Shown here: positions 42,856 to 52,300 of the stretch, in pieces
Position numbering within the stretch: position 1 is the first letter of the stretch
Layout of the letters: every line of letters starts with the position of its first letter
Assembly: GCF_003852705.1 (NCBI RefSeq)
Contig: NZ_REFA01000015.1
Location: forward strand, 1 to 64,000
Reading direction: 5' to 3'
Length of the DNA: 64,000 nt
DNA from: Amniculibacterium aquaticum
GTDB taxonomy: Bacteria > Bacteroidota > Bacteroidia > Flavobacteriales > Weeksellaceae
The notes under the pieces: model-generated
Told to the model about the DNA's origin: nothing
Database searches by the model: none
What the model saw: the letters and a program-made list of their open reading frames with translations, nothing else
Program-made: the position numbers and the translations under genes

Positions 42856-43296
42856 ATGAAAAAACTATTTTTAGCCCTTTCATTGGCATTAATGGGAGGT
42901 TTGGTTTCTGCACAAGCATACACAGGAAAAGGAGATAAGAAATTGTCCGTTGGCTTCAACGGTTGGGGTTATGGTACCGGTTTGGTAGGTACTTTTGACT
43001 ACGGTTTGTCCAAAATTATCTCCATCGGAGCGGGTGCTAATGTTTATTTCTCTGGGTATAAAGACAACAACCACGACAACAATGTTTTCCTTTTTGGAAG
43101 GGTAAATGCACACTTGCAACAACCCCTTAACTTACCAAAAGAATGGGACATCTATCCAGGATTGGATTTGGGCGTTTTGCACGACGATTTTGGTATTGGT
43201 GCTCACATCGGTGTTCGTTATTTCTTCAACAACAATGTTGGTATCTATGGAGAATTCGGAAACAACGGATCTCTAGGTCTTTCTTTCAACTTCTAA
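42856..43296 (+). CDS. Small outer-membrane beta-barrel-like protein (DUF6646-type)
   Basis: 146-aa protein with signal peptide MKKLFLALSLALMGGLVSAQ and a beta-strand-rich mature region ending in GNNGSLGLSFNF, an outer-membrane-type terminal strand. The ATG at 42856 is preferred over an upstream in-frame codon because it gives a clean signal peptide. Paralogue of the protein at 32078-32578. Function unknown. Confidence 0.78.
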   Translation: MKKLFLALSLALMGGLVSAQAYTGKGDKKLSVGFNGWGYGTGLVGTFDYGLSKIISIGAGANVYFSGYKDNNHDNNVFLFGRVNAHLQQPLNLPKEWDIYPGLDLGVLHDDFGIGAHIGVRYFFNNNVGIYGEFGNNGSLGLSFNF

Positions 43297-43316
43297 GACC
43301 GATTACGAATATATTA

Positions 43317-43346
43317 AAAGCCGGACCATCGAGTTCGGCTTTTTGT
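43317..43346 (+). terminator. Terminator after the 42856-43296 gene
   Basis: AAAAGCCG/CGGCTTTTT hairpin. Confidence 0.8.
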
Positions 43347-43399
43347 ATTTGACCCAACCGTTATTCGTAAAAATCCATCGTTTTTCTTGTCTTTTCCAC

Positions 43400-43430
43400 T
43401 TTGGCATGGATTTGATAATTAGTACATTTG
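43400..43430 (+). promoter_or_regulatory. Promoter of rseP
   Basis: TTTG at 43400-43403 and TACATTTG at 43423-43430 with a 19-bp spacer, 31 bp before the rseP ATG. Confidence 0.7.
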
Positions 43431-43460
43431 CAAATCTTTAATTCAATTTAAAATAAATTC

Positions 43461-44789
43461 ATGACATTAGTACAGTTATTTCAATTTATTCTTAGCATTT
43501 CCATTTTGGTTATTCTACACGAATTGGGACATTTTATCCCAGCAAAACTTTTCAAAACCAAAGTAGAAAAATTCTATCTTTTCTTTGATCCATGGTTTTC
43601 CATTGCCAAAAAGAAAATCGGTGATACCGAATACGGAATTGGGTGGTTGCCTTTTGGCGGTTATGTAAAAATTGCCGGTATGGTCGATGAAAGTATGGAT
43701 ACCGAACAATTGAAAAAACCTGCCGAACCTTGGGAGTTTCGTAGCAAACCCGCTTGGCAAAGACTCATCATCATGTTGGGAGGGGTTACGGTTAACTTTT
43801 TCTTGGCTTGGTTAATTTATGGATGTCTAAGCTTTTTCAAAGGAGAAACCTATCACGATAACAGCAAATTCGAATACGGAATTGCGGTAACTCCGGCTGC
43901 AGAGAAAATGGGTCTGAAAAATGGTGATAAAATTCTGAAAATTGATGATAAAGAAGCTCCAAAGTTTGAAACTTCGGCAATCAACATGTTATTTGCCAAC
44001 ACTGTTACCGTAGATCGAGGCGGCAAAGAAGTGACTTTCCCGGTGAATGAAGACGGTGTAGCAGAAATATTGAAATCCAACGAAGCCAAGGCGTATTTCC
44101 TGGCCAGAACACAAGCTGTAGTAGATACGGTTGTGGCAAACAGTCCTGCACAGAAAGCCGGCCTTTTGATTGGGGACAAAATTACGGCCATCAACGGAAA
44201 TCCCATTCAGTTTTATGATGAGGTGGGTACATCCATTCAGAATTTTAAAAACAAACCTGTAGAATTTTCTGTACTAAGAAACAATACAACACAGACGCTT
44301 ACCGTAACTCCGGATAAAGAAGGGAAAATAGGTTTTTCTAATTTTAAAACTTTAGGAAAGGTTTTCAACGCATCGGAGGTCAATCAACAATTTGGATTTT
44401 TTGAAGCCCTTGGTAGAGGTTTAGAAAGGACCATAGATGTTTTGGTGATGCAGGTGAAACAGTTTAAAATCGTTTTTAACACCAAGACCGAAGGATACAA
44501 GAAAGTTTCTGGTCCCATAGGAATTATTAAGCAAATGCCGGAGACGGTAAATTGGGAGTTTTTCTGGGGCTTTACCGCCATGTTTTCGGTGTGGTTGGCA
44601 TTCCTTAACCTTATCCCAATCCCAGGTTTGGACGGTGGACATGTGTTGTTCACCCTTTGGGAAATGATTACCGGGAAACCGGTGCCTCAAAAAGTATTGG
44701 AAAATGCCCAAATGATCGGTGTTATTTTCTTAATGGGACTTATGGTTCTCATATTTGGAAGTGATATTTTTAAATTGATTTTCAAATAG
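43461..44789 (+). CDS. rseP: RIP metalloprotease RseP (site-2 protease)
   Basis: 442-aa inner-membrane zinc protease cleaving transmembrane anti-sigma factors or signal peptides. The first helix carries HELGH (20-24). Two PDZ regions (about 130-300; TPAAEKMGLKNGDKILKID and SPAQKAGLLIGDKITAING) lie in the periplasm. The C-terminal LNLIPIPGLDGGH supplies the third zinc ligand. About four transmembrane helices. Length normal. Confidence 0.95.
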   Translation: MTLVQLFQFILSISILVILHELGHFIPAKLFKTKVEKFYLFFDPWFSIAKKKIGDTEYGIGWLPFGGYVKIAGMVDESMDTEQLKKPAEPWEFRSKPAWQRLIIMLGGVTVNFFLAWLIYGCLSFFKGETYHDNSKFEYGIAVTPAAEKMGLKNGDKILKIDDKEAPKFETSAINMLFANTVTVDRGGKEVTFPVNEDGVAEILKSNEAKAYFLARTQAVVDTVVANSPAQKAGLLIGDKITAINGNPIQFYDEVGTSIQNFKNKPVEFSVLRNNTTQTLTVTPDKEGKIGFSNFKTLGKVFNASEVNQQFGFFEALGRGLERTIDVLVMQVKQFKIVFNTKTEGYKKVSGPIGIIKQMPETVNWEFFWGFTAMFSVWLAFLNLIPIPGLDGGHVLFTLWEMITGKPVPQKVLENAQMIGVIFLMGLMVLIFGSDIFKLIFK

Positions 44790-44823
44790 TAAAGAAATTT
44801 TAGTTTAAATATTAAAAAAAATA

Positions 44824-44855
44824 TTTGCAAGATATGTAAAGTGTTCCTATATTTG
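44824..44855 (+). promoter_or_regulatory. Promoter of the tRNA-Asn pair
   Basis: TTTG at 44824-44827 and TATATTTG at 44848-44855 with a 20-bp spacer, 22 bp before the first tRNA-Asn. Confidence 0.82.
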
Positions 44856-44877
44856 CACCACCTAAAACAAGGGACAT

Positions 44878-44951
44878 TCCTCCTTAGCTCAGTTGGTTAG
44901 AGCATCTGACTGTTAATCAGAGGGTCGCTGGTTCGAGCCCAGCAGGAGGAG
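44878..44951 (+). tRNA. tRNA-Asn (anticodon GTT), copy 1
   Basis: 74 nt: acceptor TCCTCCT/AGGAGGA, anticodon stem TCTGA/TCAGA around CTGTTAA, T-loop GGTTCGAGCCC, discriminator G. Confidence 0.97.
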
Positions 44952-44954
44952 CAA

Positions 44955-44986
44955 GACTCAAATCGTAAGGTTTGAGTCTTCTTTTT
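44955..44986 (+). terminator. Terminator between the two tRNA-Asn genes
   Basis: GACTCAAA/TTTGAGTC hairpin followed by TTCTTTTT. Confidence 0.7.
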
Positions 44987-45011
44987 AAAGTTTTAGGCAA
45001 AAAAAGGACAT

Positions 45012-45085
45012 TCCTCCTTAGCTCAGTTGGTTAGAGCATCTGACTGTTAATCAGAGGGTCGCTGGTTCGAGCCCAGCAGGAGGAG
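45012..45085 (+). tRNA. tRNA-Asn (anticodon GTT), copy 2
   Basis: Identical to copy 1, starting 134 bp after it, including part of the 5' flank (GGACATTCC). Directly followed by CCA in the genome. Confidence 0.97.
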
Positions 45086-45093
45086 CCAACAGC

Positions 45094-45131
45094 AATCCAG
45101 TAAGTCAATGATTTACTGGATTTTTTGTTTT
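45094..45131 (+). terminator. Terminator after tRNA-Asn copy 2
   Basis: AATCCAGTAA/TTACTGGATT hairpin followed by TTTTG. Confidence 0.8.
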
Positions 45132-45228
45132 TATTCGGTTTTTTACCCACAACTTTTGTCATTGATCTTTGGTTGCCGTCATCATTATCAATAAGAATAC
45201 TGTATTTTAGCATTTTCTAAATAACAAC

Positions 45229-46686
45229 ATGTTCACACAAGAATTACAATCCAAGATAGACCAAGTTTGGTTGGCGTTTCACAGTGGTGGTTTGTCCAAT
45301 CCGCTTTCTGTTATCGAGCAGATTACTTTTTTACTCTTCATCAAGCAGTTGGACGAGCTCCAAAATAGGGCGCAACAAGAAGCCCTTATCACCGGCGACC
45401 CATCCGGATTTATCTACACCACAGAAAATCAGGACTTGAGATGGAGCAATTTCAAAAATATTTCGCCCGAAGAAATGTTCAGGTTGTTTCAAAAAGAAAA
45501 CGGTGTGTTTGATTTTATGAAAAACTTTGGCGGAAAAAGCACCGCCTTCTCCAAGTTTATGAAAAATGCCGCATTTATGATTCCCACGCCCAGACTTCTG
45601 GCGCAGGTGGTAGAAATGTTGGACAACATAGACATGAAAGACAAAGACACCAAAGGCGACCTTTACGAATACATGTTGAGCAAACTCTCTACTGCCGGCA
45701 GCAACGGACAGTTTAGAACGCCAAGACACATCATCAAAATGATGGTAGAACTCATGAAGCCCACCACAGAAGATGTGGTGTGCGATCCCTCCGCCGGGAG
45801 TTGCGGCTTTTTGGTAGGTGCGGCAGAATACATCAATACCCATTATAAACAAGAATTGCTAAAACCTGCGGTGCAAAATCATTATCAGAACAGCCTGTTC
45901 CAAGGGATGGAGTTTGACCCGACCATGATCCGGATTGGTGCTATGAACCTCATTTTGCACGGTATAGAAAACCCACAGCTGAAAGATGTAGATTCTCTGT
46001 CCCAAGCCAATGCCGATTTTGAAGACAAGGTATCTTTGATACTTGCTAATCCGCCTTTCAAAGGGAGTTTGGACAAAGATGCGGTGGACGAAAAAGTAAT
46101 TGCTATGGTAGATTCCAAAAAAACAGAACTCTTGTTTTTGGGATTGATGCTGAAAGGTCTAAAAATAGGTGGTAGATGTGCGGTGATTATCCCAGACGGT
46201 GTCTTGTTTGGCTCTTCTACTGCCCACAAAAAAATTAGAAAAGAACTGGTAGAAAACCAGGCGCTGCAAGCGGTAATCTCTATGCCTTCCGGGGTTTTTA
46301 AGCCTTATGCCGGAGTATCTACCGCCATCCTTATTTTTACCAAAACCAATGCCGGAGGTACAGACCAAGTTTGGTTTTACGATATGAAAGCCGATGGCTA
46401 CAGCTTGGACGACAAGAGAAACCCTGTGAAAGAAAACGATATCCCAGATGTGGTTGCACGCTACCACAACCGAGAAAACGAAACCCATAGAGCCAGAACA
46501 GAACAAAGTTTCTTTGTACCCAAACAAGAAATTGCAGACAATGGATATGATCTTAGCATTAACAAATACAAAGAAGTAGTCTATGAGCAAAAAATATACG
46601 CCAAACCTGTAGAGATTATTGCCAATATCCAAAAACTAGATGAGGAGAGGAGAGAGTTGATGGTTGAACTTTTAAATCTAAATTAA
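45229..46686 (+). CDS. hsdM: Type I restriction-modification DNA methyltransferase
   Basis: 485-aa N6-adenine methyltransferase subunit. The HsdM N-terminal helical domain is at residues 1-130; then comes the SAM-binding motif DPSAGSCGFLVGA and the catalytic NPPF at 274-277 (LANPPFKGS). It works with HsdS for sequence recognition and with HsdR for cleavage. Its last base overlaps the hsdS start (TAATG). It lies 143 bp downstream of the second tRNA-Asn gene. Confidence 0.96.
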   Translation: MFTQELQSKIDQVWLAFHSGGLSNPLSVIEQITFLLFIKQLDELQNRAQQEALITGDPSGFIYTTENQDLRWSNFKNISPEEMFRLFQKENGVFDFMKNFGGKSTAFSKFMKNAAFMIPTPRLLAQVVEMLDNIDMKDKDTKGDLYEYMLSKLSTAGSNGQFRTPRHIIKMMVELMKPTTEDVVCDPSAGSCGFLVGAAEYINTHYKQELLKPAVQNHYQNSLFQGMEFDPTMIRIGAMNLILHGIENPQLKDVDSLSQANADFEDKVSLILANPPFKGSLDKDAVDEKVIAMVDSKKTELLFLGLMLKGLKIGGRCAVIIPDGVLFGSSTAHKKIRKELVENQALQAVISMPSGVFKPYAGVSTAILIFTKTNAGGTDQVWFYDMKADGYSLDDKRNPVKENDIPDVVARYHNRENETHRARTEQSFFVPKQEIADNGYDLSINKYKEVVYEQKIYAKPVEIIANIQKLDEERRELMVELLNLN

Positions 46687-47777
46687 TGTATAAAAAAGTT
46701 GAGCTTGGAGAGGTACTTCAATATGAGCAACCAACAAATTACATTGTTGATAGTGATTTGTATAATGATGAATTTGAAATTCCAGTATTAACAGCAGGTA
46801 AATCTTTTATTCTTGGTTATACAAATGAAAATCACAATATATACACTAAATTACCTGTAATAATATTTGATGATTTTACAACAGCTACAAAATTTGTAGA
46901 TTTTCCTTTTAAAGTAAAATCTTCAGCAATGAAAATTTTGAGTTGTAATGAAAATGTTGCTGATATTAGGTTTTTGTTTTATTTAATTCAGACTATCAAA
47001 ATAAATTCAGAACAACATCAAAGATATTGGATTTCTAAATTTTCTAAAATCCAAATCCCACTTCCCTCTCTTTCTACGCAAAAAGCGATTGCGGAGAAGT
47101 TGGACAAAGCCGATGCTTTAAGGAAAAAAGACCAAGAACTCCTTGCACAATATGATGAATTGGCACAGTCTATTTTTATAGAAATGTTTGGCGACCCGGT
47201 GAAAAATGAAATGGGGTGGGAGAAAGTGATAGTAGATAAAATTACATTACCAATAAAAAATTTAGGTAAAATAACAGAACCTGATTATATTGAATATGTA
47301 GATATATCATCTGTGGATAATATAAGAAAGAAAATTGTTAGTACAACTTCGTATAAGATTGATGAAAGACCTTCAAGGGCTCAACAAATCCTAAAAGCTG
47401 GAGATGTATTATTATCAACAGTTCGTCCAAATTTAAAAAATATTGCAGTAAATAATTGTGATGGATTTATTGGGTCAACAGGATTTTATGTTTTTAGGTG
47501 TAAAAATGAATTAATAGATGAAAATTTTCTATTTGAATTCTTAAATTCAGATTCTGTAACTAGTAAGTTTGAAGGAATGGTATCTGGTGCTAATTACCCT
47601 GCTTTAAAAGCATCAGATATTAGAAATTTTCATGTAATTATCCCACCTCTCGCTCTCCAAACCGCATTTGCAGAGAAGATAAAGAACATAGAGTTACAGA
47701 AGGCATTGGTAAAAAGGCAGGCAGAGCAGTCAGAAGATTTGTTTCAGGCATTGTTGCAAGAGAGTTTTTCTTTTTAG
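46686..47777 (+). CDS. hsdS: Type I restriction-modification specificity subunit
   Basis: 363-aa HsdS with two target-recognition domains. TRD1 is residues 1-115, then the first conserved helix (LPSLSTQKAIAEKLDKADAL ...), TRD2 about 175-315, and the second helix (IPPLALQTAFAEKIKNIELQ ...). The two helices act as a ruler setting the spacer of the bipartite target. The TRD coding DNA is visibly more AT-rich than hsdM and the helix regions, consistent with domain shuffling. The target sequence cannot be read from this. Confidence 0.93.
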   Translation: MYKKVELGEVLQYEQPTNYIVDSDLYNDEFEIPVLTAGKSFILGYTNENHNIYTKLPVIIFDDFTTATKFVDFPFKVKSSAMKILSCNENVADIRFLFYLIQTIKINSEQHQRYWISKFSKIQIPLPSLSTQKAIAEKLDKADALRKKDQELLAQYDELAQSIFIEMFGDPVKNEMGWEKVIVDKITLPIKNLGKITEPDYIEYVDISSVDNIRKKIVSTTSYKIDERPSRAQQILKAGDVLLSTVRPNLKNIAVNNCDGFIGSTGFYVFRCKNELIDENFLFEFLNSDSVTSKFEGMVSGANYPALKASDIRNFHVIIPPLALQTAFAEKIKNIELQKALVKRQAEQSEDLFQALLQESFSF

Positions 47778-47782
47778 TCAAA

Positions 47783-47842
47783 ATAGCAAATGTTAGTTGT
47801 GCTATTCCGCAAATGTTGCAACAGGGTTTTGGCAAATAACCG
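47783..47842. repeat. 60-bp direct repeat, copy 1
   Basis: Matches 48015-48074 over 60 bp, starting 6 bp after the hsdS stop. Each copy contains two GCAAATGTT words and ends with GGCAAATAACCG. Confidence 0.92.
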
Positions 47843-47910
47843 TACAAGCCACACTATACTCATGTGAAAGCAAAGCTTCTATTCCTACTTCTGTTGATTG
47901 TTGACACAAC

Positions 47911-47955
47911 CTATGTTTCTATGTGGTAAAAATGTTAAACCACTTAGAAACATAG
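47911..47955. repeat. 17-bp-arm inverted repeat between the 60-bp repeats
   Basis: CTATGTTTCTATGTGGT (47911-47927) and its inverted match (47939-47955, one mismatch) around an 11-nt loop. This looks like the short dispersed palindromes of flavobacterial genomes. Confidence 0.7.
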
Positions 47956-48014
47956 AACAATTGGTGTTAAAGAATCCATAGAACCTAAAGGTTTTCACAT
48001 AGTTTTTAGATGAG

Positions 48015-48074
48015 ATAGCAAATGTTAGTTGTGCTATTCCGCAAATGTTGCAACAGGGTTTTGGCAAATAACCG
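48015..48074. repeat. 60-bp direct repeat, copy 2
   Basis: Second copy of the 47783-47842 repeat, offset by 232 bp. Confidence 0.92.
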
Positions 48075-48128
48075 GAAAAGGAACAACGCTGTAAAACACT
48101 ATTAATGAATACTTTTTCTGTTTTTTTT

Positions 48129-48182
48129 GCAAATAATTATTTTTTTAGTGGCAAATAATTATTTACTTTGTAGCAAATAATT
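48129..48182 (+). promoter_or_regulatory. Three GCAAATAATT boxes with a 22-bp period upstream of fic
   Basis: GCAAATAATT begins at 48129, 48151 and 48173; the third ends 4 bp before the fic ATG at 48187. Regular 22-bp (two-turn) spacing indicates protein binding on one DNA face, probably a repressor of fic. Confidence 0.6.
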
Positions 48183-48186
48183 GTCT

Positions 48187-49347
48187 ATGACAGCAAAGTT
48201 TAATCCATACGAGCTAACTTTATTACAACCAGATTTTGATTCGCCTCTAACAGATCTAATTATAGAGCTGGAGCATCTTCGTAAAAAAGAATTAGGAGGC
48301 TCTACCCATCCTGAAGTTTTTTTTCAGTTAAAAACTATTTTTCATTGGTTAGAAAGTATGGGTTCTGCTAGAATAGAAGGGAATAACACGACCATTGCAG
48401 AGTATGTAGAAACCAAGATTGAAGACGAACCTAAAAAACAAAATTTTAAGCTTTTAGAAATTGATAATATAGATGAAGCTATGGCGTTTATTGAGGATAG
48501 TGTTGTAGAATATCCTATAAATAAAATAATGATTAGCGAACTGCATAAAATTGCGGTCAACAATCTACCTCCTCCACCAAATGGAGAAGGAGATTTAACC
48601 CCCGGAAAATACAGAAGTCACAATATCAAAATTAATAATTCTGCCCATTTACCTCCAGATTCTTATTTAATAGAGTCTTATATGGATGAATTGTTTCGTT
48701 TTATCAATACCGAACACTCTACAAAATATGACTTATTAAAAGCTGCTATTGCACACCATAGGTTTGTGTGGATTCACCCTTTTGGAAACGGAAACGGTAG
48801 AGCTGTAAGGCTTTTTACTTATGCCATGCTGGTAAAAAGTGGTTTGAATTTAAATGCAGGAAGAATTATAAACCCAACAGCCGTATTTTGCAGCAATAGA
48901 AATACCTATTACGATATGCTTTCTAAAGCGGATACAGGCACTAGAGAAGGGATTTTAGAATGGTGTGAATATGTATTGAGAGGATTAAAAGAGGAAATTG
49001 AAAAAATTGATAAGTTGTCGGACTATAATTTCCTGAAATCGTATATCTTAATTCCTGCTATTAATTATTCATTTGAAAGAAAATTTATTACAGATATAGA
49101 AGCAAAAATACTTAGAAAAACGATAGAAGAACAAATCATTAAAAATGATGATTTAAAGGAAATTTTCTCTTCTAAAAACACTTCACAAATCTCTAGAGAA
49201 ATTAAGAAATTGGTCGATAAAAAAATGTTGATTCCGGAAGAATTGGGAGCTAGGAGATATATTCTCAATTTCCAGAACAACCATCTTCTAAGAGGAGTTA
49301 TCAAAATTCTAGGAGACGAAGGATTTTTACCTGTAAATGATAATTAA
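48187..49347 (+). CDS. fic: Fic family protein (class II AMPylator-like)
   Basis: 386-aa protein with a Fic core IHPFGNGNGRAVRL (HPFxxGNGR from His197), the catalytic motif for transfer of AMP or other nucleotide groups to target hydroxyls. Upstream it has the autoinhibitory motif SARIEGN (S60 to N66) with Glu64, which marks class II Fic proteins. A C-terminal helical region (about 300-386, TSQISREIKKLVDKKM) resembles a winged-helix DNA-binding domain. It lies between hsdS and hsdR, 12 bp before hsdR, so is likely co-expressed with hsdR. Fic genes recur in type I loci; whether it regulates HsdR is unknown. Confidence 0.92.
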   Translation: MTAKFNPYELTLLQPDFDSPLTDLIIELEHLRKKELGGSTHPEVFFQLKTIFHWLESMGSARIEGNNTTIAEYVETKIEDEPKKQNFKLLEIDNIDEAMAFIEDSVVEYPINKIMISELHKIAVNNLPPPPNGEGDLTPGKYRSHNIKINNSAHLPPDSYLIESYMDELFRFINTEHSTKYDLLKAAIAHHRFVWIHPFGNGNGRAVRLFTYAMLVKSGLNLNAGRIINPTAVFCSNRNTYYDMLSKADTGTREGILEWCEYVLRGLKEEIEKIDKLSDYNFLKSYILIPAINYSFERKFITDIEAKILRKTIEEQIIKNDDLKEIFSSKNTSQISREIKKLVDKKMLIPEELGARRYILNFQNNHLLRGVIKILGDEGFLPVNDN

Positions 49348-49359
49348 ACCCAACCCACT

Positions 49360-52300
49360 GTGAGCAATTTTTACAACTATCCCCAAAAGTTTGAAAGCAT
49401 CATGTATTCTGCCAAAGAAGCAGAAAAATACATTCATGAAAACCTAGATGTTGCCGGGCTTTTCCTAAGAAAGACCTTAGAAAATTGGGTTCATTACATC
49501 TACGAAAGCGAACCCAGCCTAAGGCTGCCTTACGACACCTCTATCTATTCTTTGATGAAAGATCCTGCTTTTATAGAAGTTTTGGGAAATACCACTTTGC
49601 TCAATATGATGCACGGCATACGACAGATTGGGAACAAAACGGTACACAACACGGGCAGAACCAAGATCTCCACAGAACAAGCCATACACAGCTTGCAACT
49701 TCTACAGACGGTAAGTTATTATCTGATGTCTCTGTACAACGGAGATCATGTAACCAAACCGGTCTTTGACGAAAACCTGATTCCGGCTTCTTTCTCTAGC
49801 CGAGTAGAAGCCCAACAAAGAAAAATTAAAGAATTACAAACCGAACTGCAAACCAAAACCGAACTGGAGAAAAAATCTGCAGAAGAACAAAAAACACTAG
49901 AACACAACAGAAAAGACAGCCAGAAAACCTTACTCCCACCGGTAGATCCTAATGAGGCCAAAACCAGAGAGCTGCTGATAGATTATATGTTGGAAGAAAT
50001 GGGTTGGGACTTGTCACAATCTCATGTTAAAGAATTCCGGGTAGAAGGCATGCCCAACACCAAAGACGAGGGTTTTGCAGACTATGTACTTTGGGGCGAC
50101 GATGGCAAACCACTGGCGGTGGTAGAAGCGAAAAGAACTTCTAAAAGCCAACATTCCGGAAGACACCAAGCCGAACTCTATGCAAAATGTTTGGAGAAAA
50201 CCTACGGACAGTTGCCCAATATTTTCCTGACCAACGGTTACGAAATCTCTTTCTACGATTGGCATTACCCGATAAGAAATGTCAACGGTTATTACACCAA
50301 AGACGAACTGCAGCTGAACATCCAAAGAAGAACTTCTAAACACCACCTGAACGATATCACCATAAACGAAGACATCACCAACAGGTATTATCAGATAGAA
50401 GGGATAAAAGCAGTAGCCGAAAGATTTGAGAGCAGACACAGAGGAGCATTGCTGGTGATGGCAACCGGAACCGGAAAAACCAGAACTGCGGCTTCGCTAA
50501 TCGACCTGTTGTCCAAAGCCAATTGGGCAAAAAAAATATTGTTTCTGGCAGACCGAACGGCATTGGTTACCCAAGCCAAAAACAACCTGAATGATTATCT
50601 CCCCAACTTGCCTTCTGTAGATCTAAGAGAAGAGAAAGAAGATGTGGGCAGCAGAATTGTGTTCTCTACTTACCAAACCCTCATCAACATTATAGATACC
50701 GAGAAAGATGGAGAAGCCAGAGCCTACGGCGTAGGACATTTTGATGTAATCATCTTTGACGAAATCCACAGATCCATCTACAACAAGTACAGAGCGATAT
50801 TCAACTATTTTGATGGGTTGAAAATAGGACTTACCGCTACGCCTGTAGATTTTGAATCTGAGAAAAATACCTACGAACTTTTTGGCTTGCAAAGTGGTAA
50901 TCCTACCTACAATTATGATTTAGAAAAAGCTATTGGAGATGGTTATCTTGTGCCGTACAAATCGTATTCTGTTCAAACTAAATTTCACAGAGAAGGGATA
51001 AAATATGCCGACCTTTCACTAGAAGATCAAAAAGAATACGAAGAGAAATTCGGGGATCCCATTACAGGAGAGTTTCCAGATGAGATAGAAGCGAGCGCTC
51101 TAGACCAATGGATCTACAACACCCATACTGCAGACGCCATTGTACACTATCTGATGGAAAACGGTATAAAGGTTGAGGGCGGCAGCAAACTGGGTAAGAC
51201 CATTATTTTTGCCAAGAAAAATAAACACGCAGAATTTATAAAAGAAAGATTTGATGCGACCTATCCGGAATTGGGAGGTTCTTTTCTAAAAGTGATTGAT
51301 TATACCATTTCGTACAGACATGACCTTTTGAATGATTTTAAACTGAAACACAAATCTCCTCAGATTGCATGTTCTGTAGATATGTTGGACACCGGGATCG
51401 ATGTTCCGGAAGTGGTAAACCTGGTTTTTCTGAAACCCGTAAAAAGTAGAGTGAAGTTTTGGCAAATGATCGGTAGAGGCACCAGATTGTGCCAGCACCT
51501 TTTTGGACATGAAGATCATAAAAAAGAATTCTTAATTCTGGACTTCTGCGAAAACTTTGAATTTTTCAAAGAAAACCCAAAAGGTGTTGAACCCAACAAG
51601 CAAATGTCTTTAGCCGAAAGCCTTTTCAGAATAAAATTAGAATTAAGTCAAATTCTTCTTATTCAGCAAGATACCGAGCAAAAACAATTGGGTGAAGATC
51701 TTTTGACCTTCTTGCATGAACAGGTATCACAAATGCACAGAGAAAAGAAAACTTCATTTGTAGTAAGACCACACCTAAAAGCGGTAGAACATTATTTGGA
51801 AAAATCTAATTGGTACAACATCACAACAGCTTCATTACAAGAAATATACAACGAAATTGCCCCTTTGGTATTTGAAAACACTCAGGACAATGCCGCATTA
51901 ACATTTGACTTGTTAATGTATGATTTCATGGTTTCTAACTTAAAAGGTACAAAAAAGCAAGTGGGGCTTACCCAAAGGGTGATAAAGATGAGCACTGCGC
52001 TACAAAAACAAAACAGCATACCGCAAGTTATTGCAAAAATGCCTATCATAAAGAAAATTGCCTCAGCTTCTTATTGGGAAGATGCTTCTATAAATAAATT
52101 GGAGTACATAAGAACAGAGCTTAGGGAGCTTATCAAATTTCTTTCTCAACCGCCTATTCCTATTGTTGAAACCGGCTTTACCGACCAGATAGAAGGAGTG
52201 AGAGAATCGCCGGCAATCTATGAAATCCACAGTTTTGATAAAGAAGCTTATAAATTGAAATTAGAACAATTTGTAAAGGAAAATAAACTCAATCTAACGA

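Noticed and set aside
47638-48067. Two short ORFs sharing CCNICGIAQLTFAI
   Set aside because: Both are translations of the 60-bp direct repeats; one runs out of hsdS in antisense.
47783-48182. Possible CRISPR array
   Set aside because: Only two 60-bp copies and three 10-bp boxes with non-CRISPR spacing; no cas genes in the window.
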